A DNA stretch of 64,000 nt from Synechococcus sp. KORDI-49. Lineage in GTDB: Bacteria; Cyanobacteriota; Cyanobacteriia; PCC-6307; Cyanobiaceae. The notes under the pieces are model-generated. The model was not told the DNA's origin and did no database searches. It saw only the letters and a list, made by a program, of their open reading frames with translations. The DNA lies in the NCBI RefSeq assembly GCF_000737575.1, contig NZ_CP006270.1, positions 2,173,163-2,237,162 of the forward strand. The letters are read 5' to 3'. This document shows positions 15,005 through 25,277 of the stretch, in pieces. The first letter of the stretch is position 1, and each line of letters begins with the position of its first letter. The position numbers and the translations under genes are program-made.

Positions 15005-15943
15005 ATGGCCCCTCCCCACCTGATTCTGATGCCCAGCCCAGCTGTTCTTCCCGCCGGTGTCGACCTGGATGGTCTGCTGACGGAACTTCGGAGGCTCAGC
15101 TGGGGGTCGGCCGACATCCTCCGGGCCTATGCCCGTGGTGAACAGCCCCCCTATGGCTTCCCATCCGCTCTCAGCGTGGAGGACGGCGGCGAGGGACCGG
15201 TTTCAGCAGCGGACCTGGCGGTGAACCGTTGGCTGCTGGATGGCTTGGCCGAGTCCTTCCCGGATGTCGACTGGACGCTCCTCAGTGAGGAGACCGCCAA
15301 GGAGCAGCTCACGCAGGGGCAGCCTTTACCTGGTGAGTGGCTGTGGATCCTCGATCCACTTGATGGCACCAAGGATTTTCTGAAGGGCACCGGTGAATAC
15401 GCCGTGCATTTGGCTCTGGTTCGTGGTCGGAGGCCGGTGCTCGGTGTGGTGCTGCTGCCGGAGGCCGATGAGCTCTGGATCGGTGTGGTGGGAGAGGGGG
15501 CCTGGTGTGAAGACCGTCAGGGTGGTCGCTCTCCCGTGCGCTTCAGTGAGCGCTCCGACCTGGCGGATCTGATCCTCGTGGCCAGTCGCAGCCATCGGGA
15601 TGACCGCCTGGAGCAGTTGATTGCCGCTCTGGAACTCGGCGGTTCGAAAGCCGTGGGAAGCGTCGGCTGCAAAGTGGCCACGATCCTGCGTGGGGAGACC
15701 GACCTCTATGTGTCGCTCTCCGGCCGCAGTGCCCCCAAGGACTGGGATATGGCGGCGCCGGAGGCCGTGCTGCTGGCGGCCGGCGGACGCTTCACCCATG
15801 CGGATCTGACCGATCTCACGTACAACACCGGCGACGTGCGTCAGGCCGGTTGTCTCATCGCCAGCCATGGGAAAGCCCACGTCGCGCTCGGTGAACGGGC
15901 GACGCGGGCCATGGCGGAGATTGATCCCGGCTTTGCGGTCTGA
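15005..15943 (+). CDS. cysQ: 3'(2'),5'-bisphosphate nucleotidase (CysQ-like), inositol monophosphatase family
   Basis: The 312-residue product belongs to the metal-dependent inositol monophosphatase superfamily. It has LLSEETAKE as the first metal site, the signature WILDPLDGTKDFL (about residues 115-127) and the late motif KDWDMAAPEAVLLAAGG. The likely reaction is dephosphorylation of 3'-phosphoadenosine 5'-phosphate to AMP, recycling a by-product of sulfate assimilation. Other phosphatase substrates in the superfamily cannot be excluded. Starts are ATG at 15005 or ATG at 15029. The divergent rsmI start is only four bases away, so promoters must lie within the neighbouring genes. It ends one base from the pnp stop. 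Confidence 0.88.
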   Translation: MAPPHLILMPSPAVLPAGVDLDGLLTELRRLSWGSADILRAYARGEQPPYGFPSALSVEDGGEGPVSAADLAVNRWLLDGLAESFPDVDWTLLSEETAKEQLTQGQPLPGEWLWILDPLDGTKDFLKGTGEYAVHLALVRGRRPVLGVVLLPEADELWIGVVGEGAWCEDRQGGRSPVRFSERSDLADLILVASRSHRDDRLEQLIAALELGGSKAVGSVGCKVATILRGETDLYVSLSGRSAPKDWDMAAPEAVLLAAGGRFTHADLTDLTYNTGDVRQAGCLIASHGKAHVALGERATRAMAEIDPGFAV

Positions 15944-15944
15944 T

Positions 15945-18110
15945 TCAGACGAGGGGGGCCACCGGTGTCGGCACCGGCTCCGGCTCCCCTCCTTCCCCGT
16001 TCTGGGGCACACCCCGCAGGGTGAGGTTGATGCGGCCACGGTTATCGATCTCGCGGACGCGCACGGTGACCTCGTCGCCCACCTTCACCACATCCTCCAC
16101 CTTCTCGACACGGGCTTCCGAGAGTTGGGAGATGTGAATCATGCCTTCCTTGCCAGGAAGAATCTCCACGAAGGCCCCGATCGGAATGATGCGGGTGATC
16201 GAACCATGGAACACTTCGCCCTCGTTCACCTTGCGGGTCAGCCCTTCGATGATCTTCTGAGCCTCTTCAGCGGCTGCCCCGTCGTGGGAGGCGATGGTGA
16301 CGATGCCGCTGTCCTCGATGTCGATCTTCGTGTTGGTGCGCTCGGTGATGCCTTTGATCGTGCGGCCGCCTGGGCCGATCACCGTGCCGATCAGTTCTGG
16401 ATCGATGCGGAAGCTGAGCAGACGGGGAGCGTGAGGGGACAGTCCCTCTCTCGGAGTATCGATGGCCTCGAGCATCTTCTCGAGGATGTGCAGCCGGGCT
16501 GGACGTGCCTGGTTGACCGCTTCGGCGATGGTCTTCACGGCCAGACCCGTGATCTTCATGTCCATCTGCAGGGCGGTGATGCCCTTCTCGGTGCCGGCCA
16601 CCTTGAAGTCCATGTCTCCGAGGAAATCCTCGATTCCCTGGATGTCCGTGAGGATCCGAACCTCGTCTCCCTCCTTGATCAGGCCCATCGCGGCTCCACT
16701 GACGGGAGCCTTGAGAGGAACGCCGGCGTCCATCAGGGAGAGGGTGCTTCCGCAGACGGAACCCATGGAGGTGGAGCCGTTGGAGCTGAGCACCTCGCTC
16801 ACCACACGCACCACGTAAGGGAAGGTGTCCTTCGCCGGTAACACGGGGATGATCGCGCGTTCCGCCAGGGCGCCGTGGCCGATTTCGCGTCGGCCGGGGG
16901 AACGCATCGGTCGGGTCTCACCGACGGAGTAAGGGGGGAAATTGTAGTGATGCAGGTACAGCTTCTCGGTGTTGGGATGGAGGTCATCCATCTCCTGTGC
17001 ATCACTGGGGGTGCCGAGAGTTGCGGTGGACAGCACCTGGGTGAGGCCACGCTGGAAGAGGCCTGATCCATGCACCCGCCGTGGCAGAACCCCTGCCATG
17101 GCGCTGATGGTGCGCACCTGATCGAGGGTCCGACCGTCCACGCGCTTGCCGTCCTTCAAGATCTGCTCCCGCATCAGGGCCTTGGTGAGCGCCTTGAAGC
17201 TGTTGGGGAGCAGTTTTGAGCTCGTGGCCACTGCCTTGCGGACGGCATCGTCTTCTTTCAGCGCTGCGATCGCTTCCGTGACCTCTGCTTTCACGGCATC
17301 GAGCGCCTGATCCCGCTCCTCCTTGGTCTGCTCAAACTTCTTGAGCACCTCACTGATGGCTTTGGTGCACTGCTTCTTCAGGTAGGCGGGCACCGTCGTG
17401 TCCTCCTCCGGAGCCTCCGGTTTCACCTGTTCGATGCCGAGATCCTTCAGCAGGCCCTGCTGTGCCTTGATCAGTTCGCAGATCGCTTCGTAGCCGAAGT
17501 CGATCGCCTCGATCACATCCCCTTCCGGCAGCTGATTCGCTCCGGCTTCCACCATCACCACACCGTCGGGAGTTCCGGCAACGATGAGGTCGAGATCGCC
17601 ACGTTCGATTTCCCGATAGCTGGGGTTCAGCACGAAGTCATCCCCCAGCAGGCCGACGCGGACAGCCGCCATCGGACCGTTGAAGGGAATCCCGGCGAGC
17701 AGCGTCGCGATCGATGCGCCCGTCACGGCCAGCACATCGGCAGGAACACGTTCGTCCAGGGACAGACAGGTGGCCACCACCTGGAGGTCGTCCCGCAGCC
17801 AGGATGGGAACAGCGGCCGCATCGGCCGGTCGATCAGTCGGGCGATCAGGGTGGCTCGTTCAGGGGGCCGACCTTCCCGGCGCATGTAGCTGCCTGGGAT
17901 GCGCCCCGCTGCGTAGAGACGTTCCTCGTAGTCGCAGATGAGGGGAAGGAAGTCGATTCCTTCGCGGCCTGTGGAGCGTGTGGCGGTGACGAGTACGGCG
18001 GTGTCTCCGCACTCGACAAGAACTGATCCGCCTGCTTGCGGCGCGAATCGTCCGGTGGTCAGTCGTATCTCACGTCCGTCAAATGAGATCGACTGGGTTT
18101 GTCCTTGCAC
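15945..18110 (-). CDS. pnp: Polyribonucleotide nucleotidyltransferase (PNPase)
   Basis: The 721-residue product has the full PNPase layout: a first RNase PH domain, an all-helical linker, a second RNase PH domain with [18 protein letters not shown] (catalytic aspartates), a KH domain with [14 protein letters not shown] (about residue 575) and a C-terminal S1 domain. It degrades RNA phosphorolytically from the 3' end, and in cyanobacteria it also makes heteropolymeric tails. The start is GTG at 18110. It follows rpsN on the same strand, with a perfect 16-bp hairpin in the 126-base gap. The tail after the S1 domain is short and proline-rich. Confidence 0.97.
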   Translation of the reverse strand: MQGQTQSISFDGREIRLTTGRFAPQAGGSVLVECGDTAVLVTATRSTGREGIDFLPLICDYEERLYAAGRIPGSYMRREGRPPERATLIARLIDRPMRPLFPSWLRDDLQVVATCLSLDERVPADVLAVTGASIATLLAGIPFNGPMAAVRVGLLGDDFVLNPSYREIERGDLDLIVAGTPDGVVMVEAGANQLPEGDVIEAIDFGYEAICELIKAQQGLLKDLGIEQVKPEAPEEDTTVPAYLKKQCTKAISEVLKKFEQTKEERDQALDAVKAEVTEAIAALKEDDAVRKAVATSSKLLPNSFKALTKALMREQILKDGKRVDGRTLDQVRTISAMAGVLPRRVHGSGLFQRGLTQVLSTATLGTPSDAQEMDDLHPNTEKLYLHHYNFPPYSVGETRPMRSPGRREIGHGALAERAIIPVLPAKDTFPYVVRVVSEVLSSNGSTSMGSVCGSTLSLMDAGVPLKAPVSGAAMGLIKEGDEVRILTDIQGIEDFLGDMDFKVAGTEKGITALQMDMKITGLAVKTIAEAVNQARPARLHILEKMLEAIDTPREGLSPHAPRLLSFRIDPELIGTVIGPGGRTIKGITERTNTKIDIEDSGIVTIASHDGAAAEEAQKIIEGLTRKVNEGEVFHGSITRIIPIGAFVEILPGKEGMIHISQLSEARVEKVEDVVKVGDEVTVRVREIDNRGRINLTLRGVPQNGEGGEPEPVPTPVAPLV

Positions 18111-18162
18111 GACTGTTTATGTCCTCTTTCATGTCTCATCCTTACACTTCGCGGTTTCCGCT

Positions 18163-18206
18163 CACAACAAAGGGGGGATGCCGAGACTGGTCCCCCCTTT
18201 GTTGTG
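18163..18206 (-). promoter_or_regulatory. Perfect 16-bp hairpin between rpsN and pnp
   Basis: CACAACAAAGGGGGGA (18163-18178) is exactly complementary to 18191-18206, with a 12-base loop. No T-run follows on the minus strand. It could end the rpsN message, or sit in the pnp leader as an RNase-processed control element. Confidence 0.7.
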
Positions 18207-18236
18207 CTCTTCCAAACGTTGATCCGTCGTGAGGAT

Positions 18237-18539
18237 CTACCAGCTGGATTTGACGACACCGGGCAGTTCGCCTTTGTGGGCCCGCTCGCGCAGCTGATTG
18301 CGGCACAGACCGAAATCTCTGTAGACGCCGCGGGGCTTGCCGGTGGCCCAGCAACGGTTGCGGATGCGGTTGGGGGCACTGTTCCGCGGCAGGGCCTGGA
18401 TCTTGCGATGAATTTCCAGGCGATCCATCGGATCAACAGCTGCGTTGAACGCCGCCATCAGCGCTGCACGCTTTGCGGCGTAGCGCTCGGCCATCTTCTT
18501 GCGCTTCACGTCGCGGGCGATCATCGACTTCTTGGCCAT
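18237..18539 (-). CDS. rpsN: 30S ribosomal protein S14
   Basis: The 100-residue protein matches bacterial S14 of the long, zinc-free type. It has a basic N-terminus ([20 protein letters not shown]), the central [14 protein letters not shown] and the C-terminal [24 protein letters not shown] segment. The CxxC pairs of the short zinc form are absent. It assembles late into the 30S head near the decoding site. The gene lies alone, outside the main ribosomal protein operon, as is usual in cyanobacteria, and is followed by pnp on the same strand. Confidence 0.97.
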   Translation of the reverse strand: MAKKSMIARDVKRKKMAERYAAKRAALMAAFNAAVDPMDRLEIHRKIQALPRNSAPNRIRNRCWATGKPRGVYRDFGLCRNQLRERAHKGELPGVVKSSW

Positions 18540-18597
18540 GCAGCTGACTGGTACAGACAGACGAATCTCGAATGTTACTAGGTCGCGGTTGATCCGA

Positions 18598-19680
18598 TCA
18601 GCGAGCCATCAACTGCTGCACGGCAGGCAGCTGGCTTGTGTCCCGCACGATGAGGACAAGAGTCAGTCCCGTCAGCAGCAGAAAACCCGACTGCGCAAAC
18701 GCCAGCTGGAGCCGTTCCGGCACCGGGCGTCCCGCGACGGCTTCGATTCCCAGCATCAGCATCTGCCATCCATCCAGCAGGGGCACCGGAAAGGCGTTCA
18801 GCACAGCGAGGTTGATGGAGATCAGGGCGGTGAACAGGGCCAGGCCGCCTCCCCCCTGTTCACTCAGCTGCGCTCCCATCTCGACGATCTTCACCGGTCC
18901 GCTGAGTTGCCCGGCCGTGGATTGGAAATTGGTGATCAGTCCGCCGAAGCCACGCACGGTCTGCTGAATCAGCTGCAGGAACTCCGACACGGTGTATCGA
19001 ATCAGTTCGACAGGCCCGCTCACCGGACGACTGGCTGCGCTGAGATTCACCTGCAGTTGAGCTCCGATCCGCCCTTCACCCTGTTGCTCGTCAGGACGCA
19101 GGAGGATCACGTCACTGCTGTCCTGGCGTTCGCGGGTCAGCGAAAGGGTCTGCTGCGGAGCAGCCTTGATTTGCCGCACCATGGACTGGACACCGTCTTG
19201 GCCGGCGGCAAGTCCCGCGTCATCGATGGAGAGGATGCGGTCTCCAGGACGCAGCCCCGCCGTGTCCGCCGCTCCCCCGGGCTGAACGTTCACCACCAGC
19301 ACGCCCGGCTCGGGATCCGCGGGCAAACCGATCACAGCGAACTGTCCGAACAAGACCAGAAGTGCCAGCAGCAGGTTGGCCAGAATTCCAGCCGACACCA
19401 CAAGGGCCTGCTGGGACAACGGACGGTTGCGTTTCAGATCCGGGTCATCAGCCGGAATGGAGCTGTTCTCATCCTCATCGGGAAAGGCGACGAAGCCGCC
19501 CAGCGGCAGCATGCGGATCGCATAGGTAACGCCGCGGCGCTGGCGTTTGATCAGGGCAGGGCCAAAACCGATCGAGAAGCCGCTGACACGCATTCCCAGC
19601 AGCGTGGCCGCCAGGAAGTGGCCGGCTTCATGCACTGCGATCAGCAGGGCCAGGACTGCTATCGCTGCAAACACATTCAT
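18598..19680 (-). CDS. rseP: Site-2 zinc metalloprotease RseP family
   Basis: The 360-residue membrane protein has the HEAGH zinc motif at residues 17-21 in the first membrane helix, a GFGP segment, a PDZ domain around residues 115-190 ([16 protein letters not shown]) and the second active-site motif [11 protein letters not shown] near residue 305. The family cuts membrane-bound substrates such as anti-sigma factors within the bilayer. No anti-sigma factor or sigma factor gene is nearby, so the substrate is unknown. It follows serS with a 24-base gap, suggesting co-transcription. Confidence 0.95.
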   Translation of the reverse strand: MNVFAAIAVLALLIAVHEAGHFLAATLLGMRVSGFSIGFGPALIKRQRRGVTYAIRMLPLGGFVAFPDEDENSSIPADDPDLKRNRPLSQQALVVSAGILANLLLALLVLFGQFAVIGLPADPEPGVLVVNVQPGGAADTAGLRPGDRILSIDDAGLAAGQDGVQSMVRQIKAAPQQTLSLTRERQDSSDVILLRPDEQQGEGRIGAQLQVNLSAASRPVSGPVELIRYTVSEFLQLIQQTVRGFGGLITNFQSTAGQLSGPVKIVEMGAQLSEQGGGGLALFTALISINLAVLNAFPVPLLDGWQMLMLGIEAVAGRPVPERLQLAFAQSGFLLLTGLTLVLIVRDTSQLPAVQQLMAR

Positions 19681-19704
19681 TCAGCCGTCAACCCCGCATT
19701 CGGC

Positions 19705-20982
19705 TCATTCTGGCTGCAGTCGTTCGCGGCCGACGTAGGGAACAAGGGCGTCGGGCATCCGGATGCTGCCGTCCGGCTGCTGGCCGTTCTCCAGCAGGGC
19801 CGCCATCGTGCGACCCACCGCCAGTCCACTGCCGTTCAGGGTGTGGACCAACTTGGTGTTCTTGCCTTCCTTGGTGCGGATGGAGGAGCGCCTGGCCTGG
19901 AAATCGCCGCAGACGCTGCAGCTGGAGATTTCCCGGTACGCGCCGGCTCCCGGCAGCCACACCTCCAGGTCGTAGGTCCTGCGGGCCGAGAAGCCGATGT
20001 CGCCGGTGCAGAGATCGAGCACCCGGTAAGGCAGTTCCAGAGCCTGCAGCACCGCTTCGGCATCGGCGGTGATCTGCTGGTGGGCCTCCTCGGAGTGATC
20101 CGGATGCGCGAACCAGTACAGCTCAACCTTGTTGAACTGATGGAGACGGATTAGTCCACGGGTGTCACGGCCGTAGCTTCCCGCCTCGCGCCGGAAGCAT
20201 GGGCTGTAGGCGGCATAGCGGAGGGGAAGCTGATCCGCCGGGATGATCTCATCGCGATGCAGGGAGGTCACAGGAACCTCGGCTGTGGGGGTCAGCCAGA
20301 GGTCATCGTCGGAGCAGCGGAAACAGTCTTCAGCGAATTTGGGCAGCTGACCTGAGCCCGTGAGGCTGGCGCTGTTCACCAGCACCGGAGGAAGCACCTC
20401 CCGGTAACCCTTGCTGGTGTGGAGATCCAGCATGAAGTTGATCAGGCCCCGCTCCAGCCTGGCTCCCTGACCCATCAGGGTGACGAAGCGGCTCTGGGCG
20501 ATGCGCACCGAGCGCTCGGTGTCGAACAGGTTCAGACGTTCGGCGATCTGCCAGTGCTCCTCAAGGCCCTCCTCCTTTCGAGGCGTTCCCCATCGCCGCA
20601 GTTCAATGTTGTCGGATTCATCCCTGCCGTCGGGGCAGTCAGGAGAGGGAAGATTCGGATACGTGAGCAGCTGCTCCTTCAGCTGAGAGGAGAGGTGCTT
20701 TTCCTCCTCTTCCAGTACGGCCACCTTCTGCTTGATGGCGTTGCCCTGATGCCGCAGTTCAGCCACCTCGTCCCCTTTCGGATCGGCGCCGCTCTTGATC
20801 TTCTGGCCGACCTCTTTTCCGATGCGGTTGCCCTCCGCCTGCAGACCGCTGCGTTCTTCCTCAAGCTTCCGCTGCTGCTGGGCGATCACCTGCAGTCGCG
20901 TCAGATCGACAGCCTTGCCCCGACGCCCCAGTTCATTGGCGATCTGTTCGGGATTGTCACGCACAAGGCGCTGGTCGAGCAC
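19705..20982 (-). CDS. serS: Seryl-tRNA synthetase
   Basis: The 425-residue class II synthetase starts with [14 protein letters not shown] and a long antiparallel coiled coil (about residues 30-100) that binds the tRNA-Ser variable arm. The catalytic core has motif 2 ([19 protein letters not shown]) and motif 3 ([17 protein letters not shown]). It attaches serine to tRNA-Ser. The start is GTG at 20982, and length and domain order are normal. It lies upstream of rseP on the same strand. Confidence 0.97.
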   Translation of the reverse strand: MLDQRLVRDNPEQIANELGRRGKAVDLTRLQVIAQQQRKLEEERSGLQAEGNRIGKEVGQKIKSGADPKGDEVAELRHQGNAIKQKVAVLEEEEKHLSSQLKEQLLTYPNLPSPDCPDGRDESDNIELRRWGTPRKEEGLEEHWQIAERLNLFDTERSVRIAQSRFVTLMGQGARLERGLINFMLDLHTSKGYREVLPPVLVNSASLTGSGQLPKFAEDCFRCSDDDLWLTPTAEVPVTSLHRDEIIPADQLPLRYAAYSPCFRREAGSYGRDTRGLIRLHQFNKVELYWFAHPDHSEEAHQQITADAEAVLQALELPYRVLDLCTGDIGFSARRTYDLEVWLPGAGAYREISSCSVCGDFQARRSSIRTKEGKNTKLVHTLNGSGLAVGRTMAALLENGQQPDGSIRMPDALVPYVGRERLQPE

Positions 20983-21023
20983 GGGTCCTGCGGCGAGGGC
21001 GCGGGCAGCCTATGGCAGGCCGA

Positions 21024-21245
21024 TCAGAGCACCTGGCCGACCATGACAGCGGCGACGGCGGAAAAGAGCGTGATGCCCAGCGCGGTGAGGGGGTTCTGAC
21101 CCTGCGCCACGGCCACGGTTGTGATCACACCGGCACCGAGGCAGGCCACGGCGAGCTGTGAGGTGAGATCGTTCTGGCGCTCCAAGGTGCTGATGCAATT
21201 GCTTGGACCGTAGGGAGATGGCTTAACCCCGCCTTCATGAACCAC
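21024..21245 (-). CDS. Small two-helix membrane protein
   Basis: The 73-residue product has a polar N-terminus (about 30 residues) followed by two hydrophobic helices (about 31-46 and 53-72) split by AQGQNP. The start is GTG at 21245; an in-frame TTG further in would remove most of the polar part. It sits between the Ycf46-like ATPase gene (18-base gap) and serS (41-base gap) on the same strand. The family is not recognised and the function is unknown. Confidence 0.6.
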   Translation of the reverse strand: MVHEGGVKPSPYGPSNCISTLERQNDLTSQLAVACLGAGVITTVAVAQGQNPLTALGITLFSAVAAVMVGQVL

Positions 21246-21263
21246 CGCCTTCTTTACGCCACG

Positions 21264-22754
21264 TCAGGGTTCGTTACGTGTCGCAATGGAGGCGGGGCGG
21301 GCCCGGCCCCCTGAGGCCCATTGCTTCAGCGCTTCCAGTTGTTCGCTGGCGGTCCGGGAGAGAGGGACCAGCTGGGACGCGGCCCGGATCAGATCCGTCT
21401 CGCTCAGTTCCCGAGCGTCGGCGAAGGCCAGATGCATCGCTTCAATCACCGTCTGCTCCAGTTCGGCACCTGAGAATCCATCACTGCGACTGACCACCGT
21501 CGCCAGTGGAAGACCCAGTCCCGGGCGCCGGCGCTCCAGATGCAGCTCCAGAATTCTCCGCCGCTCCTCGCTGCTGGGGAGGTTGAGCAGGAAGATCTCG
21601 TCGAAACGTCCCTTGCGCAGCAGTTCCGGAGGCAACTGCTCGACCCCGTTCGCCGTCGCCACGACAAAAACCGCTGATCGTTTCTCCGCCATCCAGGTCA
21701 GCACGCTGGCCAGCACCCGCTGGCTGGTGCCGCCGTCGCTGCGACCATCGCCACCGAATCCCTTGTCGATCTCATCGATCCAGAGAACGCAGGGGGCCAT
21801 CGCTTCGGCCCGTTGAATGGTTTCCCTGGTGCGTGCCTCGCTGGCACCCACCAGACCGGCAAACAGTCGACCCACATCCAGACGCAGCAAAGGCATCGAC
21901 CAGCTACGGGCGATGGCCTTCGCCGTCATCGATTTGCCGGTTCCCTGGGGACCCACCAGCAGCACTCCCCTCGGCAGAGGCAGTCCGAAACGTCGTGCTT
22001 CTTCGGAGAAGGCGCGATGACGTTGCTGCAGCCAGACCTTCAGGGCTTCGAGGCCGCCGATCGCCTCCGTGCCGAGATCACTGCTGCAGAACTCCAGCAC
22101 CTCACTGCGGGCGATCGTCTGACGCTTCTCTTCCAGAACTTCGGCAAGGTCCTCCGCCCCGAGCTGGCCGCGTCGGGCCAGGGCGCGAGCCGCCACCTGA
22201 CGCACACGCATCTCGCTCAGACCGCTGCAGGCCCGGGTGAGCTCCTCAAGAGCCGGCGGTGCAAGCGGTTCACCGCTGCTGATGCTGATGCTGGTGATCA
22301 GCTGACGCAGATCCTCTCCGTCCGGAAGGGGAAGATCCAGCAGCGTCAAGGTCTCCTCAAGGTCCTGAGGAGGGGTCCATGCACCGCAGCACAGCACCAG
22401 GGTGTGTGGTGTGCTGCGCAGGGAGCCGTTCAGGTTCCGCAGCATCCTTGCCACGCCGGGATCGTCGCAGAAGCGATGGAAGTCCTTGACCATCAGCAGG
22501 GTTGGACTGCTGGCCTCCAACTGCTGAAGCCACTGGAGAATCGCCATCGGCTGACGGCTGCCGAGTCCATCGGAATTCAGCACCCCGCTGAGTCCCTCGA
22601 TGAAATCCCAGCAGGCGAGCCGCCGTTGCAGGCGTTGGGTCGCCTGGGCCAGCAGGTCCTGAACCCGGCCTTCCTCATGGCTGCGGATCCAGATCAAGGG
22701 CGTGCGGGCACGGATCAGCAGATCGAGCTGGTCGCTCCAGGCAGCGCTGCTCAT
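21264..22754 (-). CDS. AAA ATPase, Ycf46-like
   Basis: The 496-residue protein has an N-terminal half without a known enzyme motif and a C-terminal AAA domain (about residues 225-470). Visible are Walker A (LLVGPQGTGKSMTAKAIA), Walker B (CVLWIDEIDKGF), a sensor segment (VFVVATANGVEQLPPELLRKGRFDE) and the arginine-rich SEERRRILE. The layout fits Ycf46, a plastid- and cyanobacteria-encoded AAA protein linked to the regulation of photosynthesis in some studies; its substrate is not established. It overlaps the upstream DUF177 gene by four bases, so it belongs to the rnpA-yidC operon. Confidence 0.85.
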   Translation of the reverse strand: MSSAAWSDQLDLLIRARTPLIWIRSHEEGRVQDLLAQATQRLQRRLACWDFIEGLSGVLNSDGLGSRQPMAILQWLQQLEASSPTLLMVKDFHRFCDDPGVARMLRNLNGSLRSTPHTLVLCCGAWTPPQDLEETLTLLDLPLPDGEDLRQLITSISISSGEPLAPPALEELTRACSGLSEMRVRQVAARALARRGQLGAEDLAEVLEEKRQTIARSEVLEFCSSDLGTEAIGGLEALKVWLQQRHRAFSEEARRFGLPLPRGVLLVGPQGTGKSMTAKAIARSWSMPLLRLDVGRLFAGLVGASEARTRETIQRAEAMAPCVLWIDEIDKGFGGDGRSDGGTSQRVLASVLTWMAEKRSAVFVVATANGVEQLPPELLRKGRFDEIFLLNLPSSEERRRILELHLERRRPGLGLPLATVVSRSDGFSGAELEQTVIEAMHLAFADARELSETDLIRAASQLVPLSRTASEQLEALKQWASGGRARPASIATRNEP

Positions 22755-23260
22755 CGGTTCCGAAGCTGGCGGAGAGCCTCCCAGCGGGGGTCCTGGACGG
22801 CCCCGTCATGGTCTTGATTCAGACCGGGAGCCCCAGGACAGTGATCCCCACAGCGGTTGACCACCGGTCTCTGCAGATGAAGCTGCTCGAACACCCATTG
22901 CTCAGGGTCGAAGTGACCCCGCGGGTCCAGGCATTCCACCAAACCCTCCATGCTGGCGACGTCTTCCGAAGCCTCCAGCTCCTGCTCCGACGGTGGAGCA
23001 TCACCGAGCCAGATCAGTTCGGAGGGGCTGCAGCTCAGCTGCTGATTGAACTGCCCTAGGCAGCGGTCACAGGTCAGGGTGACGATGGTGGCGAGTTCCG
23101 CGTCCACCGCCAGCACATTGCCGCGATGCTCTGCCGTCAGATGCCCTCGGACCGGTGTCAGGGATGGCATGGCCTCCAGATGGCCTTCCACGGGCCAGTT
23201 CCGGGGAGCTCCCAGAGCGCGGAGCTCCTGCAGGGCCACGGGCTCCAGCCCCTGGATCAC
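22751..23260 (-). CDS. DUF177 (YceD-type) protein
   Basis: The 169-residue product matches the YceD/DUF177 family, including the conserved cysteine pair in [12 protein letters not shown] (about residue 72) and the later [22 protein letters not shown] segment with further cysteines that could bind zinc. Family members elsewhere are linked to 23S rRNA accumulation and often lie next to rpmF. Here the gene sits between yidC (four-base GTGA overlap) and the Ycf46-like gene (four-base overlap), so all three are translationally coupled. The start is GTG at 23260. Confidence 0.88.
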   Translation of the reverse strand: MIQGLEPVALQELRALGAPRNWPVEGHLEAMPSLTPVRGHLTAEHRGNVLAVDAELATIVTLTCDRCLGQFNQQLSCSPSELIWLGDAPPSEQELEASEDVASMEGLVECLDPRGHFDPEQWVFEQLHLQRPVVNRCGDHCPGAPGLNQDHDGAVQDPRWEALRQLRNR

Positions 23261-24405
23261 TTGCCGCCCTTGGGTTCAAAGGGAAGCCGCGCATCGCTGC
23301 CAGCCGAGCCACCGGAGGTGGCGGTGACCGCAACGGTCTGCTGGGACATCTGCTGCTCGAGGATCTTCTGGAGATTCTCAGGCAGCGGTTCCTTGGCGAG
23401 GATGAAGGTCTGCAGGCCCTGGAAGATATTGGCGATCAGCATGTAGAGCAGAACACCGGCGGGAAGGGGGAAGAACAGGAACATCCCGGTGATCATCACC
23501 GGTGTGATCTTGTTGGCTGTCGATTGCTGAGGATTGGCGGGCATCCCCATGCCGGACAGCAGCTGTGACAGGAACAGCGTCACGCCGAATCCACCCACGA
23601 GGATCGCGATATCCCAGTTGATCGCACCGTCGGCGTAGAAGCCGACCTGCCCGAGTGCCTTGATGAACAGGAAGCCGCTGCGGGCTGCCAGGCCGGGAAT
23701 CTTGGCTTCCACGGTGGCGTCCCCAGGGGTCAGCGCTGTCACGCTGCCATCAGGGCTGATGCTCACCACGCCCTCGCCTTTGGTGACGCTCCAGCTCGGC
23801 AGGAAGCGTTCGGGGTTCTCGAGTCCCTTGAGGACATCGGAGAAGGGACGGCCGTCTTTGGTGTGGAGGTTGATGTCGGCGGAGTCTCCGACACCGATCT
23901 TGGTGCCGCGGGGCAGGCTGGCGATCACCGGAACGTGATCCCTCTCGCCGATGAAGATCGAGTGGCTGGCGCTGTTGAAGGGCTTCGGTTCAACCGCAGC
24001 GATCTGTTCCGACGGCAGCACCTTGATGTTCACCGTGTAGGGAACGTCGGCAAAGGGTGATCCCCGCAGGGTGGCGAAGAGGGCGAACAGGATCGGCATC
24101 TGCACCAGCAGGGGCAGGCAGCCCGCCAGTGGACTGCCGAACTCCTTCATCACCTTGCCCAGTTCTTCCTGTTGCTTCTGGGGGTTATCGGCGTAGCGAC
24201 TCTTGATGTCAGCCTGACGCTTCTGCATGACGGGCTGGGCGATCCGCATGCGTCTGGCACTGCGGATGGAGCCGGCGCTGAGCGGGTAAAGAGCGATGCG
24301 GATGACCAGCGTCAGAGCCACGATCGCCAGTCCGTAACTGGGGACCAATCCGTAGAAAAAATCCAGGATCGGGATCAGCAGGTTGTCGGAGATGTACCCG
24401 ATCAC
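23257..24405 (-). CDS. yidC: Membrane protein insertase YidC/Oxa1/Alb3
   Basis: The 382-residue protein inserts proteins into the plasma and thylakoid membranes. Conserved parts are the first helix region ([20 protein letters not shown]), the cytoplasmic coiled hairpin ([19 protein letters not shown]), the second helix ([20 protein letters not shown]) and the late helices ([19 protein letters not shown]). Between the second and third core helices is an unusually long external loop, about residues 115-255. Within it, residues 200-240 ([16 protein letters not shown] and [14 protein letters not shown]) resemble a bacterial Ig-like group 2 domain. The start is GTG at 24405. The gene lies in the rpmH-rnpA cluster, as in most bacteria. 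Confidence 0.95.
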   Translation of the reverse strand: MIGYISDNLLIPILDFFYGLVPSYGLAIVALTLVIRIALYPLSAGSIRSARRMRIAQPVMQKRQADIKSRYADNPQKQQEELGKVMKEFGSPLAGCLPLLVQMPILFALFATLRGSPFADVPYTVNIKVLPSEQIAAVEPKPFNSASHSIFIGERDHVPVIASLPRGTKIGVGDSADINLHTKDGRPFSDVLKGLENPERFLPSWSVTKGEGVVSISPDGSVTALTPGDATVEAKIPGLAARSGFLFIKALGQVGFYADGAINWDIAILVGGFGVTLFLSQLLSGMGMPANPQQSTANKITPVMITGMFLFFPLPAGVLLYMLIANIFQGLQTFILAKEPLPENLQKILEQQMSQQTVAVTATSGGSAGSDARLPFEPKGGK

Positions 24406-24459
24406 GTTGAAGGTCCCGTGGGAGAAATCATTGTGATGCCAGTGTGCAGTACCACCGGA

Positions 24460-24870
24460 TCAGGCGGCGAATCCCTCGACCGCCTGGCCGGCTTGTGGCG
24501 ACGATCGGCGTTCGGCCATCCGCTCGAGGATGTAGGCCTCCGTCTCGCGGAAGTTGGGCATTGAGCGGAGTTCGAGACGGGAACCGTCACTGAGCACCAG
24601 CACCATGTCTCCCCAGGCACCCAAGCCCCGGGGAACGCTGCGGACCTCCTTGATCTGGGAATACACAACCTGGGTTTTGTCCCGTCCCATCCAGCCGCCG
24701 CTGACGGAGACGCGCCGGTTGGTGATCCGGAAGCGCAGCCACAGGGACCTGACCACCGCTCCGATGGTGAAGGGGAGGCCGATCAGGGTGATCCCCAGCA
24801 GCAGGTTGAAGATCAGATCTCCTCTGGCAGGTCCACCCTCGTAGTGGATCTGCTCATTGGTGGTGGTCAT
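24460..24870 (-). CDS. PH-like (bPH2/DUF304) membrane protein
   Basis: The 136-residue product has a hydrophobic hairpin (about residues 16-42) followed by a small beta domain with RFRITNRRVSVSGG and YSQIKEVRSVPRG, typical of bacterial PH-like DUF304 proteins. It likely sits on the inner face of the membrane. ATG at 24870 is chosen because it overlaps the rnpA stop by four bases; a longer frame to 24969 would lie inside rnpA. Its place between rnpA and yidC is where many bacteria have yidD. Confidence 0.85.
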   Translation of the reverse strand: MTTTNEQIHYEGGPARGDLIFNLLLGITLIGLPFTIGAVVRSLWLRFRITNRRVSVSGGWMGRDKTQVVYSQIKEVRSVPRGLGAWGDMVLVLSDGSRLELRSMPNFRETEAYILERMAERRSSPQAGQAVEGFAA

Positions 24871-25253
24871 CCTTCCAGCCCGGCATCTCTCAGAAGACTG
24901 TCGCATTCCTTGAGCAGTTGCGACGGATCCACCTCCCCAGCCTCCGGACGCAGACTGAAGAGCAGCCACAGTCCGGCCAGGTCCTGCCGGGATTCCAGTC
25001 GCTGGCGCAGATGGTCATGCAGCCGACGTCTCAGCCGGTTGCGCTTCACGGCGCGTTTGCTCACCTTGCTGCTGATCACCAAGGCGCATCGGCAGCTCAC
25101 GTCGGGCTGACGACGGAGTTCAGGCCGGAGCAGACGCACCTCTGCCTGCACCACCCTCAGCACCAGCAATTGCCCGTGATGGCGACGACCGGTGCGGTGC
25201 AGGCGGTTGAAGCAGCGGTGTCCCCTGAGACGCATGGACGCGGGGAGTGCCAT
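24867..25253 (-). CDS. rnpA: Ribonuclease P protein component
   Basis: The 128-residue basic protein matches RnpA. It has the arginine-rich RNA-binding helix SSKVSKRAVKRNRLRRRLHD (about residues 61-80), preceded by the CRCALVIS strand, and a C-terminal helix. With the rnpB RNA (not in this window) it matures tRNA 5' ends. It lies 24 bases after rpmH, the classical arrangement, and overlaps the next gene by four bases. An ATG six codons inside is an alternative start. Confidence 0.95.
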   Translation of the reverse strand: MALPASMRLRGHRCFNRLHRTGRRHHGQLLVLRVVQAEVRLLRPELRRQPDVSCRCALVISSKVSKRAVKRNRLRRRLHDHLRQRLESRQDLAGLWLLFSLRPEAGEVDPSQLLKECDSLLRDAGLEG

Positions 25254-25277
25254 GGGCCCGACTGCGGGACAGGTGCG

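Noticed and set aside
18499-20154. 551-codon plus-strand frame opposite rseP and serS
   Set aside because: Its product is rich in Arg, Gln and His as expected for an antisense reading, and both opposite genes are certain.
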